From: DYMC01 sp035406705
Lineage (GTDB): Bacteria > Verrucomicrobiota > Lentisphaeria > Victivallales > GWF2-50-93
DNA: 38,841 nucleotides
Assembly: GCA_964426675.1 (NCBI GenBank)
Contig: CAYRRM010000030.1
Span: forward strand, 1 to 38,841
Direction: 5' to 3'
The position numbers and the translations under genes are program-made. The notes under the pieces were generated by a model. The model was not told the origin of the DNA. It saw nothing but the letters and a program-made list of their open reading frames with translations, and searched no databases. The first letter of the stretch is position 1. Each line of letters begins with the position of its first letter. Below, piece by piece: positions 25,344-33,917 of this stretch.

Positions 25344-25709
25344 ATGAAAAAATTCTTGATAATAACAGCAATAATTCTGTCTTCCTTTGTTTTTCTTCAG
25401 CCAAAAACAGAGGCGATAGATCCGGTAACGATTTCTTTATTAGCTCCTTATGCTATGCCAGTGGCAGAAGCAGCGGCTCAATACGCAATAAAGGGTATGC
25501 TCAACGCCGCGCCTGGCTTTATAGAAATTGGCAAGGACATATTTTCAATATTTCTTCTGCCTCTTGGTGTAATTGAAGCTACTCTTGGAGCACCTTTTGG
25601 TTTCTTTTATTCTGGCGCAAATCATCTGATTTCAGGGATTGAAGCTCCATTTTTATTGGTATTTGACACTCTTATCTTGCCCATTCGATTTTTTGGTTTT
25701 AAACCCTAA
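25344..25709 (+). CDS. Small exported hypothetical protein
   Basis: No family recognised. The 121-aa protein starts with a signal peptide (hydrophobic LIITAIILSSFVFL, likely cut near residue 24). The mature part is rich in Ala, Gly, Pro and Phe, with hydrophobic stretches (IFSIFLLPLGVIEATLGAPFG and FLLVFDTLILPIRFFGF), suggesting membrane association. It has its own promoter and appears to be leaderless. It precedes the DUF721 gene by 18 nt. Confidence 0.6.
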   Translation: MKKFLIITAIILSSFVFLQPKTEAIDPVTISLLAPYAMPVAEAAAQYAIKGMLNAAPGFIEIGKDIFSIFLLPLGVIEATLGAPFGFFYSGANHLISGIEAPFLLVFDTLILPIRFFGFKP

Positions 25710-25727
25710 TTTCCCCATTGAAAAAAA

Positions 25728-26138
25728 ATGATGAAGAAACAGCTAATATTTCCCAAAAATAAATATTGGCGAAAAAAAAACGCTTTATGTGGAATTCTCG
25801 AAGAATGGTATGGTAAAAAAGATGCCACAAAAATAATTTGTGACATTACATCACAGCCAGTTGAAATTCAAACAATTATAGAAAAAATTTTAGCTCGTGA
25901 CTCATCCGATAAGGTAATAGAGCTTCAGAGAACAAAAATTGCGTGGGAAAAAATTATCCCTCCCGAATATAAAGAAAATACATATCCATCATATATCAAA
26001 AATAATATTCTCTATATAAAAGTTAAAGATAGTTGCTCTCTTATGGAACTTAAAATGCAACAGAAAACACTGACAGAAAAATTGAAGAAAGAAATTTGTA
26101 ATCCAAAATTTACAAAAATCCATTTTCTGGCTTGTTAA
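25728..26138 (+). CDS. DUF721 / DciA-like protein
   Basis: A 136-aa protein. The central TKIAWEKIIPPEYKENTYPSYIKNNILYIKV (about 63-94) followed by SCSLMELKMQQKTLTEKL (about 96-113) matches the DUF721 fold, in which 'AWxxIVG...hT.p.....G.L.v.v.ss.w..eL....' is typical. Many bacteria use the DUF721 protein DciA to load the replicative helicase. The N-terminal 60 residues are less typical. It starts at tandem ATGs (25728, 25731) without a clear Shine-Dalgarno sequence and is followed at 12 nt by a NusG-like gene. The helicase-loader role is inferred from the family. Confidence 0.65.
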   Translation: MMKKQLIFPKNKYWRKKNALCGILEEWYGKKDATKIICDITSQPVEIQTIIEKILARDSSDKVIELQRTKIAWEKIIPPEYKENTYPSYIKNNILYIKVKDSCSLMELKMQQKTLTEKLKKEICNPKFTKIHFLAC

Positions 26139-26150
26139 GGAAAATCATTT

Positions 26151-26693
26151 ATGCATGAAATCCTAAATAATTTCAGAATAGAAAAAATACAACAGCATCT
26201 GTGGATGCCAGTAAAAACAAAATCTCGATGTGAAAAAAAACTCGCCGCTTACTGCGCCGCAAATAATGTGCCTTATTACCTGCCTCTCATAAAAAGCGCA
26301 AAGAGGCAAAAACGCCAAAACCTCATCTTCCATATTCCAATGTTCTCGGGCTACGTATTTTGCGCGCTTAATGACGAACTATTCAGAAAAATCGTGAATT
26401 CTAACTGCGTAGTTCATAAATTGAAAGTTGATGAGGTAATGGAAAGAATTCTTATAGATGAACTCAATGCAATTAAAAAACTCGAAGAAAACTCTGAAAA
26501 TATAGAGTTAGTAGTAAAACCAGAAATAATTGAAGGACAAAAAATAAAAGTGGTTGGCGGCCCTCTTCAAGGACTGTCAGGAATTGTTACAAAAAGAAAA
26601 AACTCTGCAATAGTGTCGGTAAATCTCGAATTACTCGGACAATCAGTTTCAGCAGAAATAGATATTGAATACATAGAACTTGATGTCAATTAA
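26151..26693 (+). CDS. NusG-family specialised transcription factor (NusG paralogue)
   Basis: A 180-aa protein with an NGN domain (about 18-105: WMPVKTKSRCEKKLAAYC, YYLPLIKSAKRQKR, IPMFSGYVFCAL) and a C-terminal KOW domain (EGQKIKVVGGPLQGLSGIV, about 122-140). The layout is that of RfaH/UpxY/LoaP-type NusG paralogues. The gene is not in the secE-nusG-rplK setting of housekeeping NusG. Such factors bind RNA polymerase and let it read through long, often surface-polysaccharide, operons. Its target operon is not evident here. Its stop overlaps the region of the next start. Confidence 0.82.
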   Translation: MHEILNNFRIEKIQQHLWMPVKTKSRCEKKLAAYCAANNVPYYLPLIKSAKRQKRQNLIFHIPMFSGYVFCALNDELFRKIVNSNCVVHKLKVDEVMERILIDELNAIKKLEENSENIELVVKPEIIEGQKIKVVGGPLQGLSGIVTKRKNSAIVSVNLELLGQSVSAEIDIEYIELDVN

Positions 26694-27963
26694 AAAAATG
26701 AAGGCAATATTAAAACTTATTTCTCTTTTATTTACTATCTTTTTCTTGAATTATGGAAACTTTTATGCAGAAGAGAAAAATGAAGAAAAGACAAATAATG
26801 AGGGACAAATATCAGATTTTGAAGGTGCTTTTACAATAAAAAATTGGGATAAAGATCTAAAAGTTCCTGAAGTTATAGATGACAAAAGAAATATCCTTAT
26901 CGAACCCTTTACAGAACAACAAATTGCGAAAATCGCAAAAACTGAAGGACTCGCTTCAAAATTAAAACCAAAAGAAAAAATAACCTGGAAACCATTATGG
27001 AGATATGATGGTCCAGGCTCTGTTGCTCTCCCATCAATAGCTATTAGCACAGACAGTAGCCTTCTCGCAATAGTAGAAAGGACTGGAGAAACAAAAGGGC
27101 CAAATGGAAGTAGAATAGTAATACTGAGAACCTCTGATTGGATTATTCTTAGAATACATGAGATAAAACAAAAGAAGATAAACAAAATATCTTTCTTCCC
27201 AGATTCAACTGATTTAATATTAAGTTCTGTAAAACAACCTGAATTAAAAGAATTCAATGAAATAATTTGTCTTGATGCAGATTCTGGCACTATCCAGCGA
27301 ACTAAGAAATTCCGAAATGAAATAAAAGATATTATATTGCTAAAAAATAAAATAATCGTAATCTTTAACAATCAAGAAAAAAATGAAAATGAAATATACG
27401 AAATTGATACAGATAGTTTGAATTTGAAGAATAATTATAAATCAAGCAATAAAAAAGGTATTATAGATGAAGATAGAGAATCTGAAAAATTCATATTTGC
27501 CGGAGATAAAAGAATAGAAATATTTTCAGCTTCAGCAGCTAACCCCATTGCTCAATTTACGGAAGAAAACTCCACACCAATTGCAGTTAAATTTATCCCC
27601 AGTACTGACAATTCATTTGTTGTAGCATTTGAAAATGCAGAAGCAAAATTATTTCGTCAATCTGTAAAGAAAACTCTTATTCAAAATCCCGCTCCTATAA
27701 TTTTAATAGATCGAGAAGCTCAAAAAATACTTTTAACTTCAGTTAAAAATGATAGAGCGGTAATATTTAATACTCCAGAATATGAGGAAATAGATTCATT
27801 TTCTATCTCGACTCTTAAGCCAAAAACTCGTGGCGACTTGATTTTTGCCGCCGTAATTTCTAAAGAAAATTACCTGTTTATTGATAATCATGGAAATATT
27901 TTTACATGTTCAAAGGATGGCAAAAAGTGGAAAAAGAATATCCTGATAGAAGCAATGAAATAA
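26683..27963 (+). CDS. Exported beta-propeller-like protein
   Basis: A 426-aa protein with a signal peptide (hydrophobic LKLISLLFTIFFLNYG) and a mature part of repeated beta-strand patterns typical of WD40/YVTN-like propellers: SIAISTDSSLLAIVE, KISFFPDSTDLILSS, FIFAGDKRIEIFS and AVKFIPSTDNSFVVAF. No catalytic motif is visible. The ATG at 26683 overlaps the end of the nusG-like gene. ATG 26698 (MKAIL...) gives a tidier signal peptide and is equally possible. Palindrome copy 6 lies at 26925. The family call is by pattern, not by signature residues. Confidence 0.6.
   Translation: MSIKKMKAILKLISLLFTIFFLNYGNFYAEEKNEEKTNNEGQISDFEGAFTIKNWDKDLKVPEVIDDKRNILIEPFTEQQIAKIAKTEGLASKLKPKEKITWKPLWRYDGPGSVALPSIAISTDSSLLAIVERTGETKGPNGSRIVILRTSDWIILRIHEIKQKKINKISFFPDSTDLILSSVKQPELKEFNEIICLDADSGTIQRTKKFRNEIKDIILLKNKIIVIFNNQEKNENEIYEIDTDSLNLKNNYKSSNKKGIIDEDRESEKFIFAGDKRIEIFSASAANPIAQFTEENSTPIAVKFIPSTDNSFVVAFENAEAKLFRQSVKKTLIQNPAPIILIDREAQKILLTSVKNDRAVIFNTPEYEEIDSFSISTLKPKTRGDLIFAAVISKENYLFIDNHGNIFTCSKDGKKWKKNILIEAMK
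26925..26937. repeat. Iterated palindrome TGCGA-WWW-TCGCA, copy 6
   Basis: TGCGAAAATCGCA in the propeller-like gene, read as Ala-Lys-Ile-Ala. Confidence 0.8.
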
Positions 27964-28040
27964 ACCTGAATTTTTAGCTCTATCTAAAAAAAACAATTGG
28001 TATTCAGGGTCTACTTTTTAAGAAAATTAAACTATATAAC

Positions 28041-28094
28041 TACCTACTTATCAAGTTCTTATATAATATTTTTTGAATTTTTAAGTAAAGCCTA
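28041..28094 (+). repeat. 54-bp dispersed intergenic repeat, copy A
   Basis: This stretch matches the reverse complement of 38787-38840 at 48 of 54 positions, with a 36-bp core (28059-28094) differing at one base. The core contains TATAATATTTTTTGAATTTT and AGTAAAGCCTA. It lies in the gap between two convergent genes. Similarity fades over the next 40 bp. Confidence 0.75.
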
Positions 28095-28175
28095 CTGTAG
28101 AATTTTCTGAAAGCTCGCGCGGTATGATTATCCTTTAACAATAATCGCAAAGATATACTCAGCATATTCTTGAAG

Positions 28176-28215
28176 CCACTAAGAAAATGGAATATTATCA
28201 AAAAAGACTTAGTGG
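28176..28215. terminator. Possible terminator hairpin of the LarA-like gene
   Basis: Perfect 8-bp arms CCACTAAG (28176-28183) and CTTAGTGG (28208-28215) overlap the stop codon of the minus-strand LarA-like gene. The loop is long (24 nt) and includes TCTTTTTTG on the minus strand, but no T-run follows the stem. Terminator function is doubtful. Confidence 0.3.
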
Positions 28216-29498
28216 TTATCCATTATTTTCTCTTTCACACTCCATAGTCCAGCTGATGGTGTTGATATAAAATAAATCTCTTCACCATCTGGCATCTTAT
28301 TGAAGCCATTCTTTAGTATTTTCGGATTATAACGACTTAAAGCTTCATTTATATCCATATAATCAAAACAGACTGAACGGATTTCTTCTTCGCTAAGTTG
28401 TCCTGGCGCATAGGTTATGGTAAATCTTCCTTCTGACGAGCCATGTATCAAATGAGCTGTTCCATGAGTTAAATCCTGAAGCAAAGGGTCTATTTTATAC
28501 ATTTTCATAACTTTTTCTGTTCCACAATATCCATATTTTCTAATTAATTTATCTACTTCTTCCTGTTCTCCAAAACGTTTTAAACCAGGTGCTATTATAA
28601 TGAGCTGCCCTCCATCTGCCATAGCCATTCTTGTTCGGTAAATAGCTTTATTTGCTACCCATGTGCTGTAGAATTCATCTCCTTGCATTATGGCAACAAC
28701 TTTTTTAAGCGGTGGAACAATTGTTATGTTTTGCTTTTGTGAAGCGCGAGCTCCTACAAGATAAGTTTCCAGATCTTCACCGGCATAAAATCCAGTATGG
28801 CATAGTGTTCCATTCTCATCATATGCCATTACTACCTGCAAATAAGCATCTGGCAAATGTGAAAGATATTCTTTTTCTGCCTTGTTATAACAATCTCTCA
28901 GCGGAGTTATAAGTCTACCAAGATTGTTCTCTATTCCACAACACGCTGCCATCATATGAGAAGCACATATCATTTCTTTGCCGCCGAGTCCGATAAAATA
29001 ATTTTTATTATGATTGGCAAAACCAAGAACTTCATGTGGAACGATATGTCCTATATTGATTATAATATCCCATTTTTCTTCAATAAGCATTTTGTTTACT
29101 GAAACAGGTATTGGCCAATCGGCTTTTCCTTTTGAAACTTCTTTTACATATGAAGCTGGGATTTCACCAATCTTTACCACGCCATTCCGCCAATCGTGAA
29201 CGTGTATTTTTTCCTCCGGAATGTCGCCGAACATCCATTTATTTTGTTCTTGAGTATGTGGTACATGCTGTCCAAGTGTTGGGATTAGATGCACGTCTGC
29301 TTTTTTGGCGAAATAATGATAAAGATGATTCGTTATCCAGCCAGCTCCGCTATGAGCCCTTGTAATATCTGGAGGTAAAAGCAATACTTTCTTGGGATTT
29401 TTGCAAAAATTTCTCTCTGTTGCAAGTGCTAACTGTTCGGTAAGTTTTAAAATTCTTTCCTTTTCTATTCTCTTCGACTCCTCAACTATCCATGGCAT
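28209..29498 (-). CDS. LarA-family (DUF2088) nickel-pincer racemase-like protein
   Basis: A 429-aa protein of the lactate racemase catalytic family. Seen: LLLPPDITRAHSGAG (about 43-57), TLGQHVPHT (about 77-85) and the conserved block NIGHIVPHEVLGFANHNKNYFIGLGGKEMI, whose His and Lys residues are in the region that binds the nickel-pincer cofactor in LarA. The cofactor is made from nicotinate adenine dinucleotide by LarB, LarE and LarC, none of which is in the window. LarA homologues act on various 2-hydroxy acids, so the substrate is open. It lies 18 nt downstream of citrate synthase and has GGAG 9 nt before ATG, so it may share that transcript. Confidence 0.82.
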   Translation of the reverse strand: MPWIVEESKRIEKERILKLTEQLALATERNFCKNPKKVLLLPPDITRAHSGAGWITNHLYHYFAKKADVHLIPTLGQHVPHTQEQNKWMFGDIPEEKIHVHDWRNGVVKIGEIPASYVKEVSKGKADWPIPVSVNKMLIEEKWDIIINIGHIVPHEVLGFANHNKNYFIGLGGKEMICASHMMAACCGIENNLGRLITPLRDCYNKAEKEYLSHLPDAYLQVVMAYDENGTLCHTGFYAGEDLETYLVGARASQKQNITIVPPLKKVVAIMQGDEFYSTWVANKAIYRTRMAMADGGQLIIIAPGLKRFGEQEEVDKLIRKYGYCGTEKVMKMYKIDPLLQDLTHGTAHLIHGSSEGRFTITYAPGQLSEEEIRSVCFDYMDINEALSRYNPKILKNGFNKMPDGEEIYFISTPSAGLWSVKEKIMDNH

Positions 29499-29516
29499 AT
29501 ATTTATCTCCATTTTT

Positions 29517-30821
29517 TTATCTTTTATCCATTGGTAAAAATTTTTTCTGGGTAGGGCCTGTATATAATTGACGTGGACGACCTATTTTCTGGACCTTAGA
29601 ATTTTTCTGCTCCAACCATTGCGCAATCCAGCCTGGCAACCTTCCAAGCGCAAATAATACAGTAAACATATTAGTAGGTATTCCCATCGCGCGATAACCT
29701 ATTCCAGTATAGAAATCTACATTTGGGTAAAGCCCTCTATCTACGAAATATTGATCTTTTAACGCTTTTTCTTCGAGTTCCATTGCATAATCAAAAATAG
29801 GCTCTGATCCATGACCAAATTTTTCAAGCAATTCTTTACAGGTTCTTTTTGCGATTTTCGCACGAGGATCATAGGATTTATAAATCCTGTGCCCAAAGCC
29901 CATTAATCTAAACTTAGAATTTTTATCTTTCGCCATTTTTATTAATTCTTCTGGCTTTATCTTGTTCTTTATCGCATTTTCAAGCATATTTACAACGGCT
30001 TCATTTGCCCCCCCGTGCAAGGGTCCCCATAAAGCGCAAATCCCAGCGGAAATTGAGGCATAGAGATTACTGCCAGCACTACCAACGGATCTTACTACCG
30101 ATGTAGAACAATTTTGCTCATGATCAGCATGAATTGTTAAGTAAAGATTTAGTGCTCGAACAGCTACCGGATCAGGCTTATAATCCTTTATAGGCGACCA
30201 GAACATCATATTCAGAAAATTCTCGCAATATGTATATTTATGACTGGGATAAACAAAAGGTTCTCCTATTGATTTTTTATACGAAAAGGCCGCAATTGTA
30301 CGAAGTTTTGAAAGTAGCCTTGTAACAGTAATATCTACATCTTCACCAGTATCTTTTTCAAGTTCTGGGTAAAATGATGATAAGGATACCACCATTGCCG
30401 AAAGGACTGCCATAGGGTGTGCCCCCTCCGGGTAATTTCTAAAGAATGTTTGCATGTCTTCATGAATCATCGAATGTTGATTCATCAATTTTGAAAAAAA
30501 ATTATACTCTTCCTTATTAGGGAGTTTGCCATGAATTAAAAGATAGGCAACTTCAAGAAAAAGACAGTTCTCAGCAAGATCTTGTATGTCATAACCGCGA
30601 TGTCTTAAAATTCCCTTTTCTCCATCTATAAATGTTATTACGCTCTCACAGGATCCTGTATTCATAAACCCCGGATCATACGTAATATGCCCTGTTTCTT
30701 TTCGTAGAGATGATATATCAATAGCTTTTTCTCCCTCACTTCCTTCATAAATTGGCATCTTGATTTTTTTCTCCGGTAGATGAAGTTCTGCTTCGCCTTT
30801 TTTAAAGAAAACACCTTCCAT
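29517..30821 (-). CDS. gltA: Citrate synthase
   Basis: Condenses acetyl-CoA and oxaloacetate to citrate (434 aa, type II length). The catalytic residues are in place: His in GPLHGGANEAV, His in MGFGHRIYKSYDPRAKI, and Asp in NVDFYTGIGY. HADHEQNCSTS and the GSCESxIT/GILRHRGY region are also standard. It is preceded by AAAGGAG and a good promoter. It is followed at 18 nt by the LarA-like gene. Palindrome copy 7 lies at 29850, within the codons for the Arg-Ala-Lys-Ile-Ala-Lys part next to the second catalytic His. Confidence 0.96.
   Translation of the reverse strand: MEGVFFKKGEAELHLPEKKIKMPIYEGSEGEKAIDISSLRKETGHITYDPGFMNTGSCESVITFIDGEKGILRHRGYDIQDLAENCLFLEVAYLLIHGKLPNKEEYNFFSKLMNQHSMIHEDMQTFFRNYPEGAHPMAVLSAMVVSLSSFYPELEKDTGEDVDITVTRLLSKLRTIAAFSYKKSIGEPFVYPSHKYTYCENFLNMMFWSPIKDYKPDPVAVRALNLYLTIHADHEQNCSTSVVRSVGSAGSNLYASISAGICALWGPLHGGANEAVVNMLENAIKNKIKPEELIKMAKDKNSKFRLMGFGHRIYKSYDPRAKIAKRTCKELLEKFGHGSEPIFDYAMELEEKALKDQYFVDRGLYPNVDFYTGIGYRAMGIPTNMFTVLFALGRLPGWIAQWLEQKNSKVQKIGRPRQLYTGPTQKKFLPMDKR
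29850..29862. repeat. Iterated palindrome TGCGA-WWW-TCGCA, copy 7
   Basis: TGCGATTTTCGCA in the citrate synthase gene, read as Ala-Lys-Ile-Ala. Confidence 0.8.
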
Positions 30822-30879
30822 TCTTTTTCTCCTTTAACTACAATTTTGCTCTTTATTGGATCCCGTTCAAAGGAATGGT

Positions 30880-30908
30880 AATATAAAAGCGTAATAAGAA
30901 AAAGTAAA
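30880..30908 (-). promoter_or_regulatory. Promoter of citrate synthase
   Basis: On the minus strand, TTTACT (30903-30908) and TATATT (30880-30885) are 17 nt apart. This leaves a leader of about 50 nt before the gltA start, which carries a strong AAAGGAG site. Confidence 0.55.
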
Positions 30909-30968
30909 GTTTTAAAAACAATTTTTACCTGATAGAACTGTAATTTTATGAGAAAACAATATTTTTTT

Positions 30969-31808
30969 CTAAATATAAGCCGCTACAAATCTATCTTTCC
31001 CAGATAAATCTCTTATGATTACAATATTTTTATAGATATCCATTTCTTGAAGGAAGTGTTTTAATGGGACTGCTTGCTCTGGCGAAACTTCTGCAATTAC
31101 AAACGTTCCTTTATTTGAATATCTATATGCTTCAAAAAAGAATTTCCTTATTATCTGAAGCCCATCTTCGCCTCCTTTTAGGGCCTTAAGAGGTTCATAT
31201 TTGCGAATTTCGCAAGGTAGTTTTGCTATTTCCGAGTTTTTTATGTATGGCAAATTTGAAGCTATAACATTAAATTTTTTATTTTTAAATGCGGAAAATA
31301 AGGATGCTCTCCGCAAATATACATTTTTTATTTTCAAATTTCTTTTATTTATTCTGGCGTATTTTAATGCTTTCAAAGAAATGTCGGAGGCGAAAACTTT
31401 TGAATCTGGTCTTTCCGACGCCACTGCAAATGCTATTGCACCAGAACCTGTGCCTATATCACAAAATACTCCATTAAATGGAAGGCGTTTTATAATTTCA
31501 TCCACCATTAATTCTGTTTCCGGACGTGGTATTAAAACCCCTTTTCCAACTTTTAATGTTAAGTTTCTAAAGTATGCTTTACCAAATATGTATTGTAATG
31601 GTTCTCCTTTTGCTCTGCGCTTTACACAAATCATAATTCTCTGATAATCTTTTTCATTAATAATCTCATCTTTTAAAAAATCAATTTGAGGGATAGGCAA
31701 AGCGAGCACTTCTGATATGATGTATCGGATAGAATTTGACGAATCCGTTATTTTTCCGTCAAAAATTCGTCTTATTTTATTAATTGTTTCGTAAATTGTA
31801 ATCATCAT
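30969..31808 (-). CDS. prmC: Peptide chain release factor N5-glutamine methyltransferase
   Basis: Methylates the GGQ glutamine of release factors (279 aa). Seen: GVLIPRPETELMVDEI, SAM motif FCDIGTGSGAIAFAVA and the substrate-binding ASNLPYIKNSEI. This last carries NLPY in place of the common NPPY, a variant that should still hold the glutamine side chain. The start overlaps the tgt stop by 4 nt (ATGA), so the two are translationally coupled. The usual partner prfA is not in the window. Palindrome copy 8 lies at 31202. Confidence 0.92.
   Translation of the reverse strand: MMITIYETINKIRRIFDGKITDSSNSIRYIISEVLALPIPQIDFLKDEIINEKDYQRIMICVKRRAKGEPLQYIFGKAYFRNLTLKVGKGVLIPRPETELMVDEIIKRLPFNGVFCDIGTGSGAIAFAVASERPDSKVFASDISLKALKYARINKRNLKIKNVYLRRASLFSAFKNKKFNVIASNLPYIKNSEIAKLPCEIRKYEPLKALKGGEDGLQIIRKFFFEAYRYSNKGTFVIAEVSPEQAVPLKHFLQEMDIYKNIVIIRDLSGKDRFVAAYI
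31202..31214. repeat. Iterated palindrome TGCGA-WWW-TCGCA, copy 8
   Basis: TGCGAATTTCGCA in prmC. This is the only copy read in a different phase (Cys-Glu-Ile-Arg), which argues against peptide-level selection alone. Confidence 0.8.
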
Positions 31809-32911
31809 TCATTATCTGCCTTGCAGTATTCCTTTGCGAAATTCGCAAACGTTCCATCGCTAATATGTTTTCTTATTTTTCTGATTAAATCAAAATAGAA
31901 GTGCAGATTATGAATTGTGAGAAGACGGATACCAAGCATTTCCCCGACGTTAAGAAGATGACGGATATATGACTTACTAAAATTTCTACATGTATAGCAG
32001 TTACAATTTTTGTCGACAGGAGACAGGTCTCTAGAATATTTTGCTGCTTTAACAGGGATATCTTCTCCATTTTCAATGAAAGCGGTGCCATGTCGTGCAA
32101 GACGTGTTGGTAGAACACAATCGAACATATCAATTCCCTCAGCTACTGCTTTAACAATTTGTTTAGGCATTCCGACGCCCATGAGATAACGAGGTTTGTT
32201 TGGTGGAATGATTGGTTCGGTCCATCTTATACATTTTATCATATCTTCTTCCGGTTCACCTACACTTAGGCCCCCGAGTGCGTAACCGTCAAAATCCATA
32301 TTTACAAGTTCTACAGCTGATCTTATTCTGAGTTCTTCATATACGGAGCCTTGAATTATTCCGAATATTTTTTGTCCTTCATTGAGTTTGTATTCCCTTG
32401 ATATTTTTTCCCATTTATGTGTTAGTTTCATTGAATTCATAGCTTCTTCGTAAGTGGCTGGGTATGCTGTGCATTCATCAAAAGCCATTACTATATCTGA
32501 GCCGAATTTTTTTTGTAATTCCATAGACTGTTTGGGTCCCAAAATTATACGTGATCCATCTATATGAGAAGCGAATTCTACGCCATCTTCTCTAATTTTT
32601 CTGATTTGAGAAAGACTAAAAACTTGAAATCCTCCACTGTCTGTAAGTATTGGTTTGTGCCATGAGCAAAAATTATGTAAGCCGCCTGCATTTTCGATTA
32701 TTTCGATTCCCGGTCTTGTAAGGAGGTGATATGTATTTGCAAGCATTATTTCTGCTCCAAGTTCTTTGAGTTCAGCAGGTGTAACGGTTTTTACTGTAGC
32801 CCGTGTTCCGACTGGCATATAGACAGGTGTTTCTATTTCTCCATGGATTGTTCTTAATTTTCCTCGTCTCGCCTTTGTATCTTTACATTTGTCAATAATT
32901 TCAAAAAACAT
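31805..32911 (-). CDS. tgt: Queuine tRNA-ribosyltransferase
   Basis: Exchanges guanine-34 of certain tRNAs for the queuine precursor preQ1 (368 aa). Seen: DSGGFQVFSLSQIRKI with the catalytic Asp, MAFDECTAYP, ALGGLSVGEP, GVGMPKQIVKAVAEGIDMFDCVLPTRLARHG, and the zinc site CNCYTCRNFSKSYIRHL. An AAGG-type ribosome binding site precedes the ATG. It is coupled to prmC downstream. Palindrome copy 9 lies near its 3' end (31835). Confidence 0.96.
   Translation of the reverse strand: MFFEIIDKCKDTKARRGKLRTIHGEIETPVYMPVGTRATVKTVTPAELKELGAEIMLANTYHLLTRPGIEIIENAGGLHNFCSWHKPILTDSGGFQVFSLSQIRKIREDGVEFASHIDGSRIILGPKQSMELQKKFGSDIVMAFDECTAYPATYEEAMNSMKLTHKWEKISREYKLNEGQKIFGIIQGSVYEELRIRSAVELVNMDFDGYALGGLSVGEPEEDMIKCIRWTEPIIPPNKPRYLMGVGMPKQIVKAVAEGIDMFDCVLPTRLARHGTAFIENGEDIPVKAAKYSRDLSPVDKNCNCYTCRNFSKSYIRHLLNVGEMLGIRLLTIHNLHFYFDLIRKIRKHISDGTFANFAKEYCKADNE
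31835..31847. repeat. Iterated palindrome TGCGA-WWW-TCGCA, copy 9
   Basis: TGCGAAATTCGCA in tgt, read as Ala-Asn-Phe-Ala, 633 bp from copy 8. Confidence 0.8.
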
Positions 32912-32993
32912 ATTTATACCTTTAAATTTTTTATATTAATAGAATGAGGATGAGAAACAACTGTTCAGGGGGATTAATTTCATCTGCAAAGTT

Positions 32994-33806
32994 CTATTCA
33001 AGCATTCGTTTTTCTTTTTCTTGTTTTTTTCGTTCAATTTCAATACTTATATGATTTATGGCCCTATTCATTTCATCAATCATTTCAGACTCTGTATTTA
33101 TGAAGTTATCGGTAGTTTTCATACTCAGCCAGGAAGAAATTTTTTTAAGTAACGGATTTGATTTTTCTCTAACAAAATTAAGTTCTCTATGAATTTTTAC
33201 AAGTTTTTGTGGAGGGATTCTCTGATTACCTATTTTTATTGCTTCTTTGTAATGGATAGCTGCTAAAGAAAATTTTCCCATACAGGCATAAGTTCTTGCA
33301 AGAAAATATCGATACAGAATATTGTTTGGCACAATATCAACGAGTTTTGAAAAGTATTGGAAGGCGTTTTTATATTCCTTCCTTCTAAATAGATATTTTC
33401 CCTCCCTAAAATTTATGAAAATTTCAGTTTTCTCAAGATCAAGAAATAATGTTGCTAATGTTGTGTTTTTGGGAACTTCATTTCCAACAATTAATTCTTC
33501 AAGAGTATCATCTGCATCACTATCCATAATCGAAGAATAAGAAGGTTCAAAGCCTGGTATTTTCTGTTTTTCATTACCACTTTTAAATCTTTGTAAATCG
33601 TAAACAGACTTTTTGTCAGGATCTGACAAAATGTCAAATGCGAGAACAATTTTCTTAAATTCTTCCTCCTTTTCGTGTGAGCCGCCATAGAGGTCTGGAT
33701 GACAATCCTTTACCTTTTTATAGTATGCTTTTTTAATTTCTGAGAAAGTGGCTGAATGCTCAATACCAAGCATTTCATAGAAATCATATTTGGAAAAATC
33801 TCTCAT
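32994..33806 (-). CDS. DnaJ-domain protein with TPR-like region
   Basis: A 270-aa J-domain co-chaperone. The N-terminal J domain (about 7-66) has YDFYEMLGIEHSATFSEIKKAYYKKVKDCHPDLY with the essential HPD (about 35-37). It lacks the Gly/Phe and zinc-finger domains of full DnaJ. Residues about 125-205 form helical pairs of TPR type (YKNAFQYFSKLVDIVPNNILYRYFLARTYACMGKFSLAAIHYKEAI), and the C-terminus is charged and helical. It would recruit an Hsp70 to a specific partner. The partner is unknown. It is divergent from the RND gene. Confidence 0.87.
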   Translation of the reverse strand: MRDFSKYDFYEMLGIEHSATFSEIKKAYYKKVKDCHPDLYGGSHEKEEEFKKIVLAFDILSDPDKKSVYDLQRFKSGNEKQKIPGFEPSYSSIMDSDADDTLEELIVGNEVPKNTTLATLFLDLEKTEIFINFREGKYLFRRKEYKNAFQYFSKLVDIVPNNILYRYFLARTYACMGKFSLAAIHYKEAIKIGNQRIPPQKLVKIHRELNFVREKSNPLLKKISSWLSMKTTDNFINTESEMIDEMNRAINHISIEIERKKQEKEKRMLE

Positions 33807-33917
33807 TTTTATCTGATATATTCAAATTTTTTTTGTATAAAAACTATAAAATGGACTTATGTTATTAACTGATTATATTATTAATTTGAAAATTTTATAA
33901 TTCAATTATCATTTATT

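Noticed and set aside
31201..31644. 147-codon plus-strand frame opposite prmC
   Set aside because: It is antisense to prmC, whose SAM and substrate motifs are intact. It is a shadow frame.
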